DNA from: Microbispora oryzae
Lineage (GTDB): Bacteria; Actinomycetota; Actinomycetes; Streptosporangiales; Streptosporangiaceae
DNA: 64,000 bases
Reading direction: 5' to 3'
NCBI RefSeq assembly: GCF_017896165.1
Contig: NZ_JAFCNB010000006.1
Location: 310,001-374,000, forward strand
The notes beneath the pieces were generated by a model. That model saw only the letters and a program-made list of their open reading frames with translations, was not told where the DNA came from and ran no database searches. Both the position numbers and the translations under genes were made by a program. Positions 7,310 through 16,666 of this stretch are shown here, one piece after another (position 1 is the stretch's first letter; each line of letters begins with the position of its first letter).

Positions 7310-10300
7310 TCAGCCGCCCAGCGAGTCGGGGAACGACAGCTCGGCGGGGGTGTCGCCGTCGAACGGCAGGACGAACCTGCGCGGCCAGGACAGCACGGTC
7401 TCCAGCCAGCCCGCCGCCATGGTCTGCGCCACGTACCGCACCCGCTCGCGCGGCTCGACGCCGATCGCCACCGTGGTGACGTCCCGCTGGATGCCCTCGT
7501 GCTCGTCGTCGCCGAGGATGACCCGCCAGGCCAGCGCCCGGTTGCGGTCGACCTCCATCGACAGCGGGTGGTGCCGCAGCGCCTTGGCCCGGTGGCCGAG
7601 CAGCTCGGTGCGCACCCCCACCGCGACCGCGCCGTCTCCCCCGGCGGCGGGCGCGGAGCCGTTCACCCCCTGATGCGGGTACGGCCGGCCAGCCGGATCG
7701 GTCCCGAACAGCGGATACTCCATCGCCGGGGCGGGGCTGCGCAGATTGGGCGCGGGATGCCCGAAGGGGAACAGCCTGTCCACCTCGTGCAGCCACCTCA
7801 CCTGCGGGATCACCCACGCCTGGCCGGGCCGCTCGCCCGCCTGCATCGGCGCCTCGCCCTCCCCCGGGCCGAGCAGACCGGCGGAGACCTCGGCGGCCTT
7901 CTCGGTCAGCAGGGCGGGGTCGAACCAGGTGCGCAGCGACCACGCCCGGCGGGACACGGCCCGCTCGACCAGCGTGGCGAGCAGGCACTCGCGGCGCTTG
8001 GGCGGCAGCTCGCCCCAGATGTCGGCGAGCACCCGGGGCACCCCGGGCAGCGACCGGTTGGTGACGAACGCCAGGACCACGGTGTCGGTCCAGATCCGCA
8101 GCCAGGCCCACTCGGGGGCCACCGCGAGCAGGTCGGCCTCGCGCAGCTCGACCAGGGTGCAGGCCTTCCCGGTGCGGCACTCGCGCCCGCAGGCGGCCGA
8201 ACGCCGGCCGCAGATGGGCGGCACCGGCCCGAGGGTGGCCCGCTCGCGGTCCTCTCCCAGCGGCACCTGGACGCGCAGCGGCCGGTCCATGCCGTCGGCG
8301 AAGACCGCCGCGTAGCCGGGCGGCAGCGAGACGACCTGGCGTGACTGGTCGTCGCTCAGGTTCATCGCCGCGCCCACGAGCTGGCGGTCGTCCTCCGCGG
8401 GAAGACGGTGGAGCACCTTGAGCGCCGTGTTCTTGACCACATCGGAGACCAGCTTGGTGGGGATCTGCTCGGCCACGATGATGCCCTCGCCGTACGCCCT
8501 GATCTCGGCGAGCATCCCGGCGAGCAGTTCGACGGCGTGGGTGGAGGCCCGCTGGGAGCCGCGGTCGCGCAGCAGCCGGTGCGCCTCCTCGATGACGATG
8601 ACGTGCCGCAGGCCGCCGGCCCCGTCCTCGCCCCGCGGCTCCTGCCGTGCGCGCATCCGCAGGTGCTCGACGATCCGGATGATCAGCGTGCCCATGAGGA
8701 ACGCCTTGTCCTCGTCGTTGGCGACGTCCTCGATCGCCAGCACGACGTTGCGCTGCAGCAGGCCGCCGATGTCGGCCGGGTGCCCGCCCTCGAAGAACCG
8801 CCCGGCGCTGCCCACCCGCAGGCTCCGCAGCCGCAGGCTGATGAAGCCCTCGACGTCGGCCTGCACCTCGTTGCCGTACCCGATCTCCTGGATGACCTCC
8901 AGGGCGTGCTGCTGGAGCTGTTCGAGGGTGGGGACCGCGGGCTGGACCGCCGCCCCGGGGATGCCGCCGCCGGTCACCACGTCCCAGCCGTTGGCCTCGT
9001 AGACCCGCTGCAGCGCCAGCGACATGATCTGCGGGAACGGCTCCTCGGCGTCGAACGCGGCCATGAACAGGGCCCTGACCATGTCGATGTGGGCCTGCAC
9101 CGGATAGCCGGGCTCTGGCGCGAGCGGGTTGACGCTGATCGGCACGTTGTCAGGGGCCGACGGGTTGATGACGGTCAGCGGGGCCAGGTGCTCGACCCGG
9201 CCCGCCATCGCGGCATATTCCGACTTGGCCGGCTCGATGGCCAGCCAGGGGATCCCCGCCTTGGTGAGCTGCTCAAGCAGGTGACGCACGGTCTGCGACT
9301 TGCCGGAGCCGGTGGCCCCGGTGACGAAGGCGTGCCGGTTCAGCGTCGCGAGCGGCACCCGGAACGTGCCGACGGCCCGGTCCTGGGCGTCCACGATGTC
9401 GCCGAGGTCGACGAGCTCGGCCGCCCCGTCGGTCTCGGCCTCGCTGGTCACGTCGAAGAAACCGGCGTCGAGGACCCGCACCCCGGGCACCTCGCGGCGC
9501 GGCAGCCCGGCCAGCGCGGCGAGCGCGCCCGCCGTGGCGGCGAACGGCGCCGCCGCGCCGTCTGCCGAGTCTTCCAGGTTGACCGAGAGCGCCTCGGCGA
9601 AGCCGTACACCGTGTCGCTTCCTGCCCCGGACAGGACGGGCAGCGACATCGCGCTGCGCAGCCGGTAGGGGTGATGGCTCATCTCGACCGAGCCGACCAG
9701 CACCGGGGCGATCTGCCGCAGCTCGTCGGAGCCCGCGGCCCCGGCCAGCACGCGGACGTTCCACAGCCCGGCCTCGCGGAACGCGTCGAGCTCCTGCATC
9801 CGCCGCTCGGCCCGTTCGGCGTCGAAGCGGGACCGCTCGGAGGCGTCGCCGTACTGCCTCAGCACGTTGAGCTGGGTGCGCAGGTGGGCGACCTCGGTGT
9901 CGAGCAGATCGGTCGGCTCCGCCACCACCACCCACCCGAACGGCCGGGACATCAGGGTGACCAGCGTGGACTCGAAGAGCGTCGGCCGCTTGGTCTCGTC
10001 GGGCTCGGGCTCGCGCCTGCCGTACAGAGGCGGGGCCTGCCGGCCGGGGCAGGGCGTCCAGACCAGGTCGGCCAGGTCGGCGAGCCACTCCTCGCCGATC
10101 TCGACGCCGCGGGCGCCGCCGGGGAACAGCAGCGGCTGGGGCCCCGACACTGGCGTCTCGGCCGTGGTGGCGGCGCGGCGCGGGGGACGTGGCGGCGTGA
10201 GCGGGCCGGCGTTCGTGATGAGCTCCAGCGGCGCCCCCGAGCCACGCGACAGCCAGCCGATGACGAACGGCCGGTTGCGCTGCGCGGCGGACAGAACCGC

Positions 10301-10402
10301 GGGCAGAACCGTGACGAAGTCCCACTCCGCGGATGAGCTACGCGACGGGGCGGTGATCGCCTGGATCCGGTACCACGGCCCGCTCAGGGGGAACGGCTGC
10401 AT
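7310..10402 (-). CDS. HerA/VirB4-type P-loop ATPase of an uncharacterised membrane-associated cluster
   Basis: The 1030-aa protein has a poorly conserved N-terminal region (about 1-350). Next come Walker A G-A-T-G-S-G-K-S-Q (about 359-367) and Walker B H-V-I-V-I-E-E-A-H (about 598-606), then a cysteine cluster C-G-R-R-S-A-A-C-G-R-E-C-R-T-G-K-A-C near 730-750 that could bind metal. A helical C-terminal 280 residues has no recognisable domain. The P-loop core resembles HerA/DUF87 hexameric ATPases that pump DNA or protein. The membrane-anchored partner gene follows upstream on the same strand (108 bp gap). There is no NurA nuclease neighbour, so a DNA-end-resection role is not supported. Function unknown. 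Confidence 0.8.
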   Translation of the reverse strand: MQPFPLSGPWYRIQAITAPSRSSSAEWDFVTVLPAVLSAAQRNRPFVIGWLSRGSGAPLELITNAGPLTPPRPPRRAATTAETPVSGPQPLLFPGGARGVEIGEEWLADLADLVWTPCPGRQAPPLYGRREPEPDETKRPTLFESTLVTLMSRPFGWVVVAEPTDLLDTEVAHLRTQLNVLRQYGDASERSRFDAERAERRMQELDAFREAGLWNVRVLAGAAGSDELRQIAPVLVGSVEMSHHPYRLRSAMSLPVLSGAGSDTVYGFAEALSVNLEDSADGAAAPFAATAGALAALAGLPRREVPGVRVLDAGFFDVTSEAETDGAAELVDLGDIVDAQDRAVGTFRVPLATLNRHAFVTGATGSGKSQTVRHLLEQLTKAGIPWLAIEPAKSEYAAMAGRVEHLAPLTVINPSAPDNVPISVNPLAPEPGYPVQAHIDMVRALFMAAFDAEEPFPQIMSLALQRVYEANGWDVVTGGGIPGAAVQPAVPTLEQLQQHALEVIQEIGYGNEVQADVEGFISLRLRSLRVGSAGRFFEGGHPADIGGLLQRNVVLAIEDVANDEDKAFLMGTLIIRIVEHLRMRARQEPRGEDGAGGLRHVIVIEEAHRLLRDRGSQRASTHAVELLAGMLAEIRAYGEGIIVAEQIPTKLVSDVVKNTALKVLHRLPAEDDRQLVGAAMNLSDDQSRQVVSLPPGYAAVFADGMDRPLRVQVPLGEDRERATLGPVPPICGRRSAACGRECRTGKACTLVELREADLLAVAPEWAWLRIWTDTVVLAFVTNRSLPGVPRVLADIWGELPPKRRECLLATLVERAVSRRAWSLRTWFDPALLTEKAAEVSAGLLGPGEGEAPMQAGERPGQAWVIPQVRWLHEVDRLFPFGHPAPNLRSPAPAMEYPLFGTDPAGRPYPHQGVNGSAPAAGGDGAVAVGVRTELLGHRAKALRHHPLSMEVDRNRALAWRVILGDDEHEGIQRDVTTVAIGVEPRERVRYVAQTMAAGWLETVLSWPRRFVLPFDGDTPAELSFPDSLGG

Positions 10403-10510
10403 GAGACCCCTCAGTTGACGACGAACAGGGGAGAGACTCCTTCATGGAGCACGCCCGCACCCCCCGGTTGACGATGCCCTTACCCGGCGTGGACGGTGTC
10501 ATGGACGGTG
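10403..10510. repeat. Spacer with 12-bp tandem duplication
   Basis: The 108-bp gap between the two ATPase-cluster genes contains GGACGGTGTCAT twice in a row (about 10490-10513). The second copy abuts the stop of the upstream gene. Nothing else stands out. Confidence 0.6.
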
Positions 10511-12490
10511 TCATGGCCGCTTGCGCCAGTCGAGGCGGGGCGGCGGGGGGCCGATGTTGGGCGGCAGGTCCTGCGGGATGCCCGCCTCGTCCCGCTCGTC
10601 CGGCTCGCCGGTCTCGCTCGTCTCGTCCTGCCCCTCCCGCGGCCGGGGCGGCTCCGGCTCGTCGGCGCGCAACGCCGCCCGCCGGACCTCCTCGAACTGC
10701 CCCAGCGTGGTCTTGGGGAAGGTGAGGATCGCCGGGTTGGCGTCGGCCAGCCGCACCTGGCGGCCCTCGGCGGTGGCGTGGGTGACGATGACCGACGTGG
10801 TCGGGAGTTGCTGGAGCTGGTGGGGCTCGACCAGGAACTCCCGCGACCGCTGCAGCATGCCGTCGGCGACCGTCGTGGCGCTGCGGCCCCACTCCGTCGA
10901 CTCCGTGATGCCCTCCCGCAGGTCGCCCTCGCCGGGCGCGGCGGTGCCGGTGCGTCCGGCGCCGACCGTGGAGGTGTAGAAGCCGCTCGGGCCGTCCACG
11001 GCCGAGCTGATGGTCTCGGTGAGCTGGGCGAGCTCGAGCCGGTGCTCGGTGCCGACGTGTTCACTCGCCACCCGGGCGTCCTCCGCGTTGCCGAGCCGCA
11101 TGAACGCCACCGCGGCGTGCCCCCTGCCCAGGCGCTCCCTCACGGTCGGGGTGAGGCTGCGATAGGTGAGCACCAGGCCGGTGCGGGAGGTCTCACAGGC
11201 GTCCATGAGCCGGTCGAGCACGTCGCCGCGGAGCTTGTCCGCGCCCGCGACGATGATCGTGTGGTACCAGGGCCGGTCACTCGCCGGCGACTGCCGCAGG
11301 ATGTGCGTGAGCGCGGTCGCGACGTAGGTCCCCAAAACGCGGTTGCCGAAGACGCCGGCCTGCCGGTCCATGCTGACCACCCGCAGGCGGGCGGGCGGCA
11401 GCCGTACGGCCTCGGTGCCGAGCGTCTCCAGCTTGCGCAGCTGCGACTCCAGGGCCCAGGCCCGCTCGATGACCACCCGGTCGGCCACGCCGCGGCCGAA
11501 CAGCATGCCGATGCGCTCGAGCTGCGACGCCGTCAGCAGGCCGAAGCGCATGTCGTCGCGCGGGTCGCCCACCTGCGCCAGCGCCCGCAGCGCCGCGGTG
11601 ACCTGGCTGATCGTGGCGTTCTCGCCGAGGACCTCCAGGACCCGCTCCAGGATGGCGTTGTCGAAACCGATGTCGCGGCTGGTCTCCTCGCTGACGCTCA
11701 CGACGTGGGCCAGGACGTCGGCGAACGCCTCCGGCTTCAGGGTCGCGCCGAGGTCGAGCCGGGGCAGGTCCACCGGGAGCACCCACACGAGCGGGTCGTC
11801 GCCGCCCCTCCTGGCCAGCTCGATCAGGTCCTTGGCGATCGCGCCCTCGGACAGGTCGAGCACGGTCAGGTGGCCCCCGCTGTAGAGGCGGGTCGCGCCG
11901 ATCAGCGTGACCAGGGCCGACCACCCGGTCAGCGTGCCGCCGGCCACGTCGATCCGGTCGATCTCGTCGGGCACGGCAACGGCGTACCAGGTGATCTGCC
12001 GGTCGAACCGGCTCTTCTTCTCGGCCCAGTCGCGGTATTTGGCGGCGTGCTCCTCCTGCGCCGTGACGATCTCCCGCTGGCGGCGCTCCTGCTCGCGCCT
12101 GACCTTCTCCCTGCGGTCGTTGATCCGTTCGTTGACCGTCCGGTCGCCCTGCCGGATCGCGTAGCCGCAGATCGCCGCGACCCCGCCCGCCGCGATCAGG
12201 CCGAGCAGGACGAACGACCACGTCAGCAGCTCGGTGACGCCGAGGACGAGGATGCCCGCCGCCACGACGGCCATGAAGGCGCGGAAGAGCCGTACCGGCC
12301 GGTTGAGCAGGTCTTTCTGGAGCCGCTCGCGCTGGGCCCAGCCGTCGTCCGGCGGAGGCGCAACGGCCACGTCCTCCCGGGCCGGGCGTTTCGGAGGCGG
12401 GCCGGGATCCGGGTACAGCAGAGCGTACTGCCAGCCCAGGTAGATCCGATCCGCCTGAAGCTGAGCATGATCAGGGTGCGGGTCGCCCAC
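10511..12490 (-). CDS. Membrane-anchored partner of the HerA-type ATPase
   Basis: The 659-aa protein has two adjacent predicted membrane helices (about residues 72-115), a charged, likely coiled-coil stretch (about 118-160, rich in R/E/Q/K) and a large cytosolic domain. That domain contains H-T-I-I-V-A-G-A-D-K-L-R-G-D-V-L-D-R-L and a later V-A-F-M-R-L-G-N strand, reminiscent of the Walker-B half of TraD/FtsK-like ATPases. I see no Walker A, so it may be a degenerate, non-hydrolysing ATPase domain. The tail is Pro/Glu-rich. It precedes the ATPase gene on the same strand and probably anchors or regulates it. Family not recognised. Confidence 0.7.
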   Translation of the reverse strand: MGDPHPDHAQLQADRIYLGWQYALLYPDPGPPPKRPAREDVAVAPPPDDGWAQRERLQKDLLNRPVRLFRAFMAVVAAGILVLGVTELLTWSFVLLGLIAAGGVAAICGYAIRQGDRTVNERINDRREKVRREQERRQREIVTAQEEHAAKYRDWAEKKSRFDRQITWYAVAVPDEIDRIDVAGGTLTGWSALVTLIGATRLYSGGHLTVLDLSEGAIAKDLIELARRGGDDPLVWVLPVDLPRLDLGATLKPEAFADVLAHVVSVSEETSRDIGFDNAILERVLEVLGENATISQVTAALRALAQVGDPRDDMRFGLLTASQLERIGMLFGRGVADRVVIERAWALESQLRKLETLGTEAVRLPPARLRVVSMDRQAGVFGNRVLGTYVATALTHILRQSPASDRPWYHTIIVAGADKLRGDVLDRLMDACETSRTGLVLTYRSLTPTVRERLGRGHAAVAFMRLGNAEDARVASEHVGTEHRLELAQLTETISSAVDGPSGFYTSTVGAGRTGTAAPGEGDLREGITESTEWGRSATTVADGMLQRSREFLVEPHQLQQLPTTSVIVTHATAEGRQVRLADANPAILTFPKTTLGQFEEVRRAALRADEPEPPRPREGQDETSETGEPDERDEAGIPQDLPPNIGPPPPRLDWRKRP

Positions 12491-12635
12491 GAGCCCTCCA
12501 TGTCCGCCTCCGTGACAGCGTAGGAGCTGGAAGGCCTGTCAGGGCGGGCTTCTCGCCATTCGGACGCATTTCCGCATCGAGGACGGTGCCGATGCGGCGG
12601 ATGGTTTCCGTGGGGTCGTACTACCATCGCTTGCC

Positions 12636-13313
12636 ATGACGTCATCCCCCCGTGGCGCCCGCCGCCGACGCGCGGTGCTGGTCCCGGTCGCCTGCGCGGT
12701 CGGAGTCGTGGGGCTCGGCGTCACCGCGTTCACCGGCGGGCTGCGGGACGCGCCGCAGGACCCGCCGCCCACGGTGGCCCCGGGGGACATCATCGACCAG
12801 GGGCAGTTCCGCACCCAGTTCATCAAGGCGGTCGACACCAACGAGAAGGACGACTTCGGCGGCACGCGGCGTGCCCTGGAGCTGGTCGTGAAGGTCACCA
12901 ACATGGGCGACGAGACGGCCGGCGTGGGCGTCGTCCCCAAGCCGGGGACCCAGGTCAGCCGGGTCAGCGGCTTCGCCGGGTCGATCCTGCGGGTGACGCC
13001 CCCCATCCCCAGCACGTACGGCCCCGACGTGTCCGTGGTCAGCTACGGGATCAAGAGCCAGCAACTCCAGCCGGGGATCACGACGACGGTCGTGATCTCG
13101 TATCGGCTGGAGCCGTCCGCGCGGGCCCCCGAGAAGGTCACGGTCGACCTGGGCGGTTTCGTCCACGAGAAGATCAGCGACCGCGACCAGCGGATGTACT
13201 GGCAGATCGCCCCCGAGGGTGAGCTGCCCACCGACGCGGGCAGCGAGATGAAGCCGATCACACCGGCCGTACAGGCCCGGGTGACCCTTCCGGTACGGCA
13301 GGAGAGCGGCTGA
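12636..13313 (+). CDS. Single-pass membrane protein with exported beta-sandwich-like domain (1 of 3)
   Basis: The 225-aa protein has a short basic N-terminus, one membrane segment (about residues 10-30) and an extracytoplasmic domain that includes L-E-L-V-V-K-V-T-N-M-G-D-E-T-A-G, similar in style to DUF4352/telokin-like immunoglobulin folds. It is divergent from the membrane-anchored partner of the ATPase and overlaps the next gene by one base (TGATG). The three plus-strand genes share layout and probably form one complex. No catalytic motif is visible. Confidence 0.75.
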   Translation: MTSSPRGARRRRAVLVPVACAVGVVGLGVTAFTGGLRDAPQDPPPTVAPGDIIDQGQFRTQFIKAVDTNEKDDFGGTRRALELVVKVTNMGDETAGVGVVPKPGTQVSRVSGFAGSILRVTPPIPSTYGPDVSVVSYGIKSQQLQPGITTTVVISYRLEPSARAPEKVTVDLGGFVHEKISDRDQRMYWQIAPEGELPTDAGSEMKPITPAVQARVTLPVRQESG

Positions 13314-13999
13314 TGGCGGTGACGCACCCGGGGATCCATCCGGAGACCCGCCCGGCGGGCCGGGCGGGCGAGCGCCCGCGCCGGAAGCGGAGAAGCGTGA
13401 CGGCCCGGATCGCCGCGGCCGTCGCCGGTCTCGCCTTCGCGGCGGGCGCCGTCTACGTGCAGACCCTCGCGATGCCGGTCGAGCAGTCCGACTCGTTCCT
13501 CACCCACCGCGGCACGATCGGGCAGGCGGTCGTCACCGACCGCTTCACGGTCAAGGTCGCCTCGGTCGGCGCGGCCCGTGCCGTGGACACCGTCGACTTC
13601 CGCGGCAAGGTGGCCAAGGTTGCGACCAGCAACCTGTTCCTCCTGGTGAACGTCGTCGCGACCACCCCGCGGGAGCCCATGCAGCTCATCCCGTCCGGCC
13701 CCTTCCTGCTGACCGAGGACGGCCGCCGCTACCAGCCGACGGACAAGGTCGACAAGACGCTCACCGTCTTCAACAAGTGGATCCAGCCGGGGCTGTGGTC
13801 CAGTGGAGTGCTCGTGTTCGAGGTGCCCACGGAGGCGGTCGAGGGAGCCCGGCTCGTCGTCGTGCCGCCGGTCGCCGCCGTCGTCGTCGACGATTTCGCG
13901 CCCGAGGCGGAGATCGACCTGGGGCTGTCGAAGACGGCGACCGAGCGGCTGCTGTCGCGCACGGAGGACTATCACCCACTGGCGGGCAAGACGTCATGA
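13313..13999 (+). CDS. Single-pass membrane protein with exported beta-sandwich-like domain (2 of 3)
   Basis: The 228-aa protein has a basic cytosolic tail (R/K-rich to residue 25), one membrane segment (about 26-46) and an exported domain containing N-L-F-L-L-V-N-V-V-A-T-T and F-L-L-T-E-D-G-R-R-Y, typical of DUF4352-like strands that carry an intervening acidic loop. Its stop overlaps the next start as ATGA, so translation of the three genes is coupled. Function unknown; likely an extracytoplasmic subunit of the same assembly. Confidence 0.75.
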   Translation: MAVTHPGIHPETRPAGRAGERPRRKRRSVTARIAAAVAGLAFAAGAVYVQTLAMPVEQSDSFLTHRGTIGQAVVTDRFTVKVASVGAARAVDTVDFRGKVAKVATSNLFLLVNVVATTPREPMQLIPSGPFLLTEDGRRYQPTDKVDKTLTVFNKWIQPGLWSSGVLVFEVPTEAVEGARLVVVPPVAAVVVDDFAPEAEIDLGLSKTATERLLSRTEDYHPLAGKTS

Positions 14000-14925
14000 C
14001 ACACACGCCGAACGACGGGATGCCGCAACCGGACGAGACCGGCCAGCGGGACTGGTTCGCGCCACCGCCGAGCCAGCCCTCCGACATCACCCTCAGCGCC
14101 CCCGTCCCCCGCCCGGCGGTGCCGATCCCGGGCACGCTCCTTCCCCCGCGCGACGTGCTGGTCTGGCCGCCGCCGCCCCCGGACGAGGACCGGTCGACCC
14201 AGCCGTTCCCCGCACTGCGCGAGAACCGGTCCATGCCGCTGCCCCCGCGCCCGGCCGCCGCACCCCAGGCGGCGCCCACGCCGGCCGTTCCCGGCCCCGC
14301 AACGCCCGAGCCTTCCGATCCGGCGCCTTCCGGAGACGCGGCCCCGTCGGCGTCGACCGGCCGGCCGCGCCGCACCCTCATGCTCGGCGCGGGCGCCGTG
14401 CTCTCCATCGCCCTCGCCATCGGCCTGCCGGGCTGGTTCGCGTACGGGGTCTACCAATACGGCCGGCCGAGCGATCAGGTCCAGCCGGTGCCGTCCGGCC
14501 AGGCGGGGATCTACCAGCACGTGTCGTGGCGCGTCACGGTCGAGCGCGTCGCCGATCCCAGCGGAAAGGCCGAAGCGGCCGACCGCCAGTGGCTGAAAGT
14601 CGTCGCCACCCGGATCGCGCTCGACGCGGAGGGCGCGATCCGGCACGGCGCCCCCGAGGTCCGGCTCACCGACCGGTACGGCAGGGTGTGGATGTTGCAG
14701 GAGGTCAGCAACGACACCCCGCCCGACACCATGGACAACAAGGTGGGCACGCCCTACAACATCCAGCTCTACGGGGTGGTCCCGCCGTCCGTCGCCGACC
14801 AGGTCGAGGTCGTGCTCCGCCCCAGCACCTACCGCAGCGTGCCGGGGCAGTCGGTGAGCGACATGGTCGGCGACGCGATCGACCGGGACGAGCGGCAGGA
14901 TCACGTGCTGCGGTTCACCCGCTGA
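13996..14925 (+). CDS. Single-pass membrane protein with Pro-rich cytosolic arm (3 of 3)
   Basis: The 309-aa protein has a long proline-rich cytosolic region (residues 1-125), one membrane helix (about 128-150) and an exported domain with W-L-K-V-V-A-T-R-I-A-L-D and V-R-L-T-D-R-Y-G-R-V-W-M-L-Q, parallel to the corresponding strands of the two genes before it. The start at 13996 makes an ATGA overlap with the preceding stop. The proline-rich arm could dock onto the ATPase side of the system. No known family recognised. Confidence 0.75.
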   Translation: MTHTPNDGMPQPDETGQRDWFAPPPSQPSDITLSAPVPRPAVPIPGTLLPPRDVLVWPPPPPDEDRSTQPFPALRENRSMPLPPRPAAAPQAAPTPAVPGPATPEPSDPAPSGDAAPSASTGRPRRTLMLGAGAVLSIALAIGLPGWFAYGVYQYGRPSDQVQPVPSGQAGIYQHVSWRVTVERVADPSGKAEAADRQWLKVVATRIALDAEGAIRHGAPEVRLTDRYGRVWMLQEVSNDTPPDTMDNKVGTPYNIQLYGVVPPSVADQVEVVLRPSTYRSVPGQSVSDMVGDAIDRDERQDHVLRFTR

Positions 14926-14948
14926 GCCGCCACGGGCGCGGCGGGGGG

Positions 14949-16244
14949 CTAGCGCCCCGCCCGGCCCCGGCTCGCGGCGAGGTCGAAGGTGGCGGCGATC
15001 AGGCACATCGTGAGCGTCGTCACCAGCAGGTCGACGACGAAGCTCACGGGCACCCCGGTGACGAACCAGAAGTAGGGCCGGTCGCTCTCCGTCAGGTAGC
15101 GGCCCGCCCGGTAGAGGTAGTCCTGTCCCACGTGCAGGCCCACGTAGCAGAGGGCGAACAGGCCGAAGAGCGGCGCTCCGCCCCGCACGGTCAGCCGCAG
15201 CGAGTTGAGCAGCGGGATCCATCGCCCGGTCCAGCCGCCGGTCAGCTTCGCCAGGGCGCGCCTGGTGAGGTTGTGAGTGCGCTCCAGCGAGGCGGCGGCC
15301 GCCTCCAGCGGGGTACCCCTGATCGTGGTCTGGGTGTCCTCCGCGTAGGCGCCGTAGACCAGGATGCCGACGGTCAGCCACGCCAGCGGCAGGGCGAGCC
15401 CCTCGATGACGTACGGCCAGATCTCCCCGACGAACCCCCAGAACGCCTCCCAGCCGGGGATCCGCGCCTTGGCCCCGTCGAGCCATCCGTGCCACCACGT
15501 CACGGCGGCCCGGTCGGAGATCCAGTCGGAGCGCGCCCCCAGGGCGGCCGCGGTCGCGTTCACGCCGTAGAAGCCGAACGCCAGCTCGGAGAAGGTCGCG
15601 AGGATGCCGGAGAACCTGCCCTCGTTCGCCTCGTGGCGGCGCCCGAAGAACGTCTTCAGGAGATACGCCACGGCCATCGCGCCGAGCGAGACCCGGACGT
15701 CGAGTCCGGTCAGCCCCTGGGCCACGGTGCTCGGCACCCCGGCGAACCCGTCGACCAGCCACTTGTCCGGCTGCCGGAACATGTCGATGTTCTCGAAGTC
15801 GCGCATGTCCTGGTCGACGAAGCCCCAGGTGAGGTAGATGCCGGAGAAGACGAGCGCGGTCCGGTTGAACGCGTTGAGCAGCCGCTCGCGGCCCTCTCCC
15901 CTGGCTCGCCGCTCCCTGGTCTCCATCAGGGCGTCGCGGACCACGTACAGCATGCCCGCGGTGGTGGCGAGCGAGGTCATGACGACGAGGGTGAACAGGA
16001 ACAGCACCGCGACCAGCCGCGCCTGGTACCACGACCCGTGCGACAACGTCGCCGCGAGCAGGAGCAGCCCCCAGCGGACCACCCGTCCGAGGGAGAACCA
16101 CAGGATCAGCGGCAGCGCGCACCGCGCGGCGATGCGCAGGGTGTGCAGCGGCAGCGCGTACGGCGACAGCGTCCAGGCGCGCCTGGGGGAAACGCTGGTC
16201 TGGCGGGGGGCGACGATCGCGGACGTTCCGGACACCTGCCGCAT
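14949..16244 (-). CDS. Polytopic membrane protein of the HerA-ATPase cluster
   Basis: The 431-aa protein is predicted to have about eight or more membrane helices (for example L-W-F-S-L-G-R-V-V-R-W-G-L-L-L-L and V-A-V-L-F-L-F-T-L-V-V-M near the N-terminus). Start M-R-Q-V-S-G-T-S at 16244 was chosen because upstream codons are Arg-rich and unlike membrane protein. It converges on the three exported-domain genes with 23 bp between stops. It may provide the membrane channel or scaffold of the cluster; no transporter family is recognised. Confidence 0.7.
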   Translation of the reverse strand: MRQVSGTSAIVAPRQTSVSPRRAWTLSPYALPLHTLRIAARCALPLILWFSLGRVVRWGLLLLAATLSHGSWYQARLVAVLFLFTLVVMTSLATTAGMLYVVRDALMETRERRARGEGRERLLNAFNRTALVFSGIYLTWGFVDQDMRDFENIDMFRQPDKWLVDGFAGVPSTVAQGLTGLDVRVSLGAMAVAYLLKTFFGRRHEANEGRFSGILATFSELAFGFYGVNATAAALGARSDWISDRAAVTWWHGWLDGAKARIPGWEAFWGFVGEIWPYVIEGLALPLAWLTVGILVYGAYAEDTQTTIRGTPLEAAAASLERTHNLTRRALAKLTGGWTGRWIPLLNSLRLTVRGGAPLFGLFALCYVGLHVGQDYLYRAGRYLTESDRPYFWFVTGVPVSFVVDLLVTTLTMCLIAATFDLAASRGRAGR

Positions 16245-16305
16245 GTTATCGGTTCGGTTCCCGCCTGAAGGAAGACCTGTGGAGGCCGAGTGGGGACTCC
16301 GGAAA

Positions 16306-16351
16306 CGCAGCGGGGCCGGCGCGTCCGGATGGACACGCCGGCCCCGCTGCG
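16306..16351. terminator. Strong hairpin after the sseA-DUF1416 operon
   Basis: A 16-bp perfect inverted repeat (16306-16321 with 16336-16351) with an inner GTCC-GGAT-GGAC extension lies between the DUF1416 stop and the start of the polytopic membrane gene. It lacks a T-run, as is common for actinobacterial terminators. Confidence 0.75.
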
Positions 16352-16363
16352 GAAGTGGAGCGA

Positions 16364-16666
16364 TCAGACGGCGACCGAGAGCTGGGCGACCTCGCCCAGC
16401 TTCGCCTCGACGGGGACGTCCTTGGTGACGCCGCCGCCGGCGATGATGCGGACGGTCCACTGGCCCGGCGCCGCGAAGAAGCGGAAGATCCCCTCGTCGG
16501 AGACGACGACCTCGCCGGTGAACTCACCGGAGTGGTCGAGCAGGCGGGCGTAGGCGGTGCCGGTGCCCGACACCACGCCCTGGATCACGGCCTGCTTCGA
16601 CAGGTCGATCCCCGCGGGCAACGCCACGGTCTGCTCCGGAGCTGCGCAACCCTGAACAGCGGTCAT
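16364..16666 (-). CDS. DUF1416 protein, SseA-linked
   Basis: The 100-aa protein belongs to DUF1416, an actinobacterial family with a carboxypeptidase-regulatory-like (transthyretin-type) beta-sandwich: V-I-Q-G-V-V-S-G-T-G-T-A-Y-A-R-L-L-D and later R-F-F-A-A-P-G-Q-W-T-V-R. Its start overlaps the sseA stop by one base, and this tight linkage to sseA is conserved in actinobacteria. It probably assists the sulfurtransferase, but its biochemical role is unknown. Confidence 0.88.
   Translation of the reverse strand: MTAVQGCAAPEQTVALPAGIDLSKQAVIQGVVSGTGTAYARLLDHSGEFTGEVVVSDEGIFRFFAAPGQWTVRIIAGGGVTKDVPVEAKLGEVAQLSVAV

Noticed and set aside
7230-8180. N-terminal extension of MurT into the ATPase gene
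   Set aside because: MurT homologues start near M-S-Q-L-P; the extra sequence is a shadow of the HerA-type gene.
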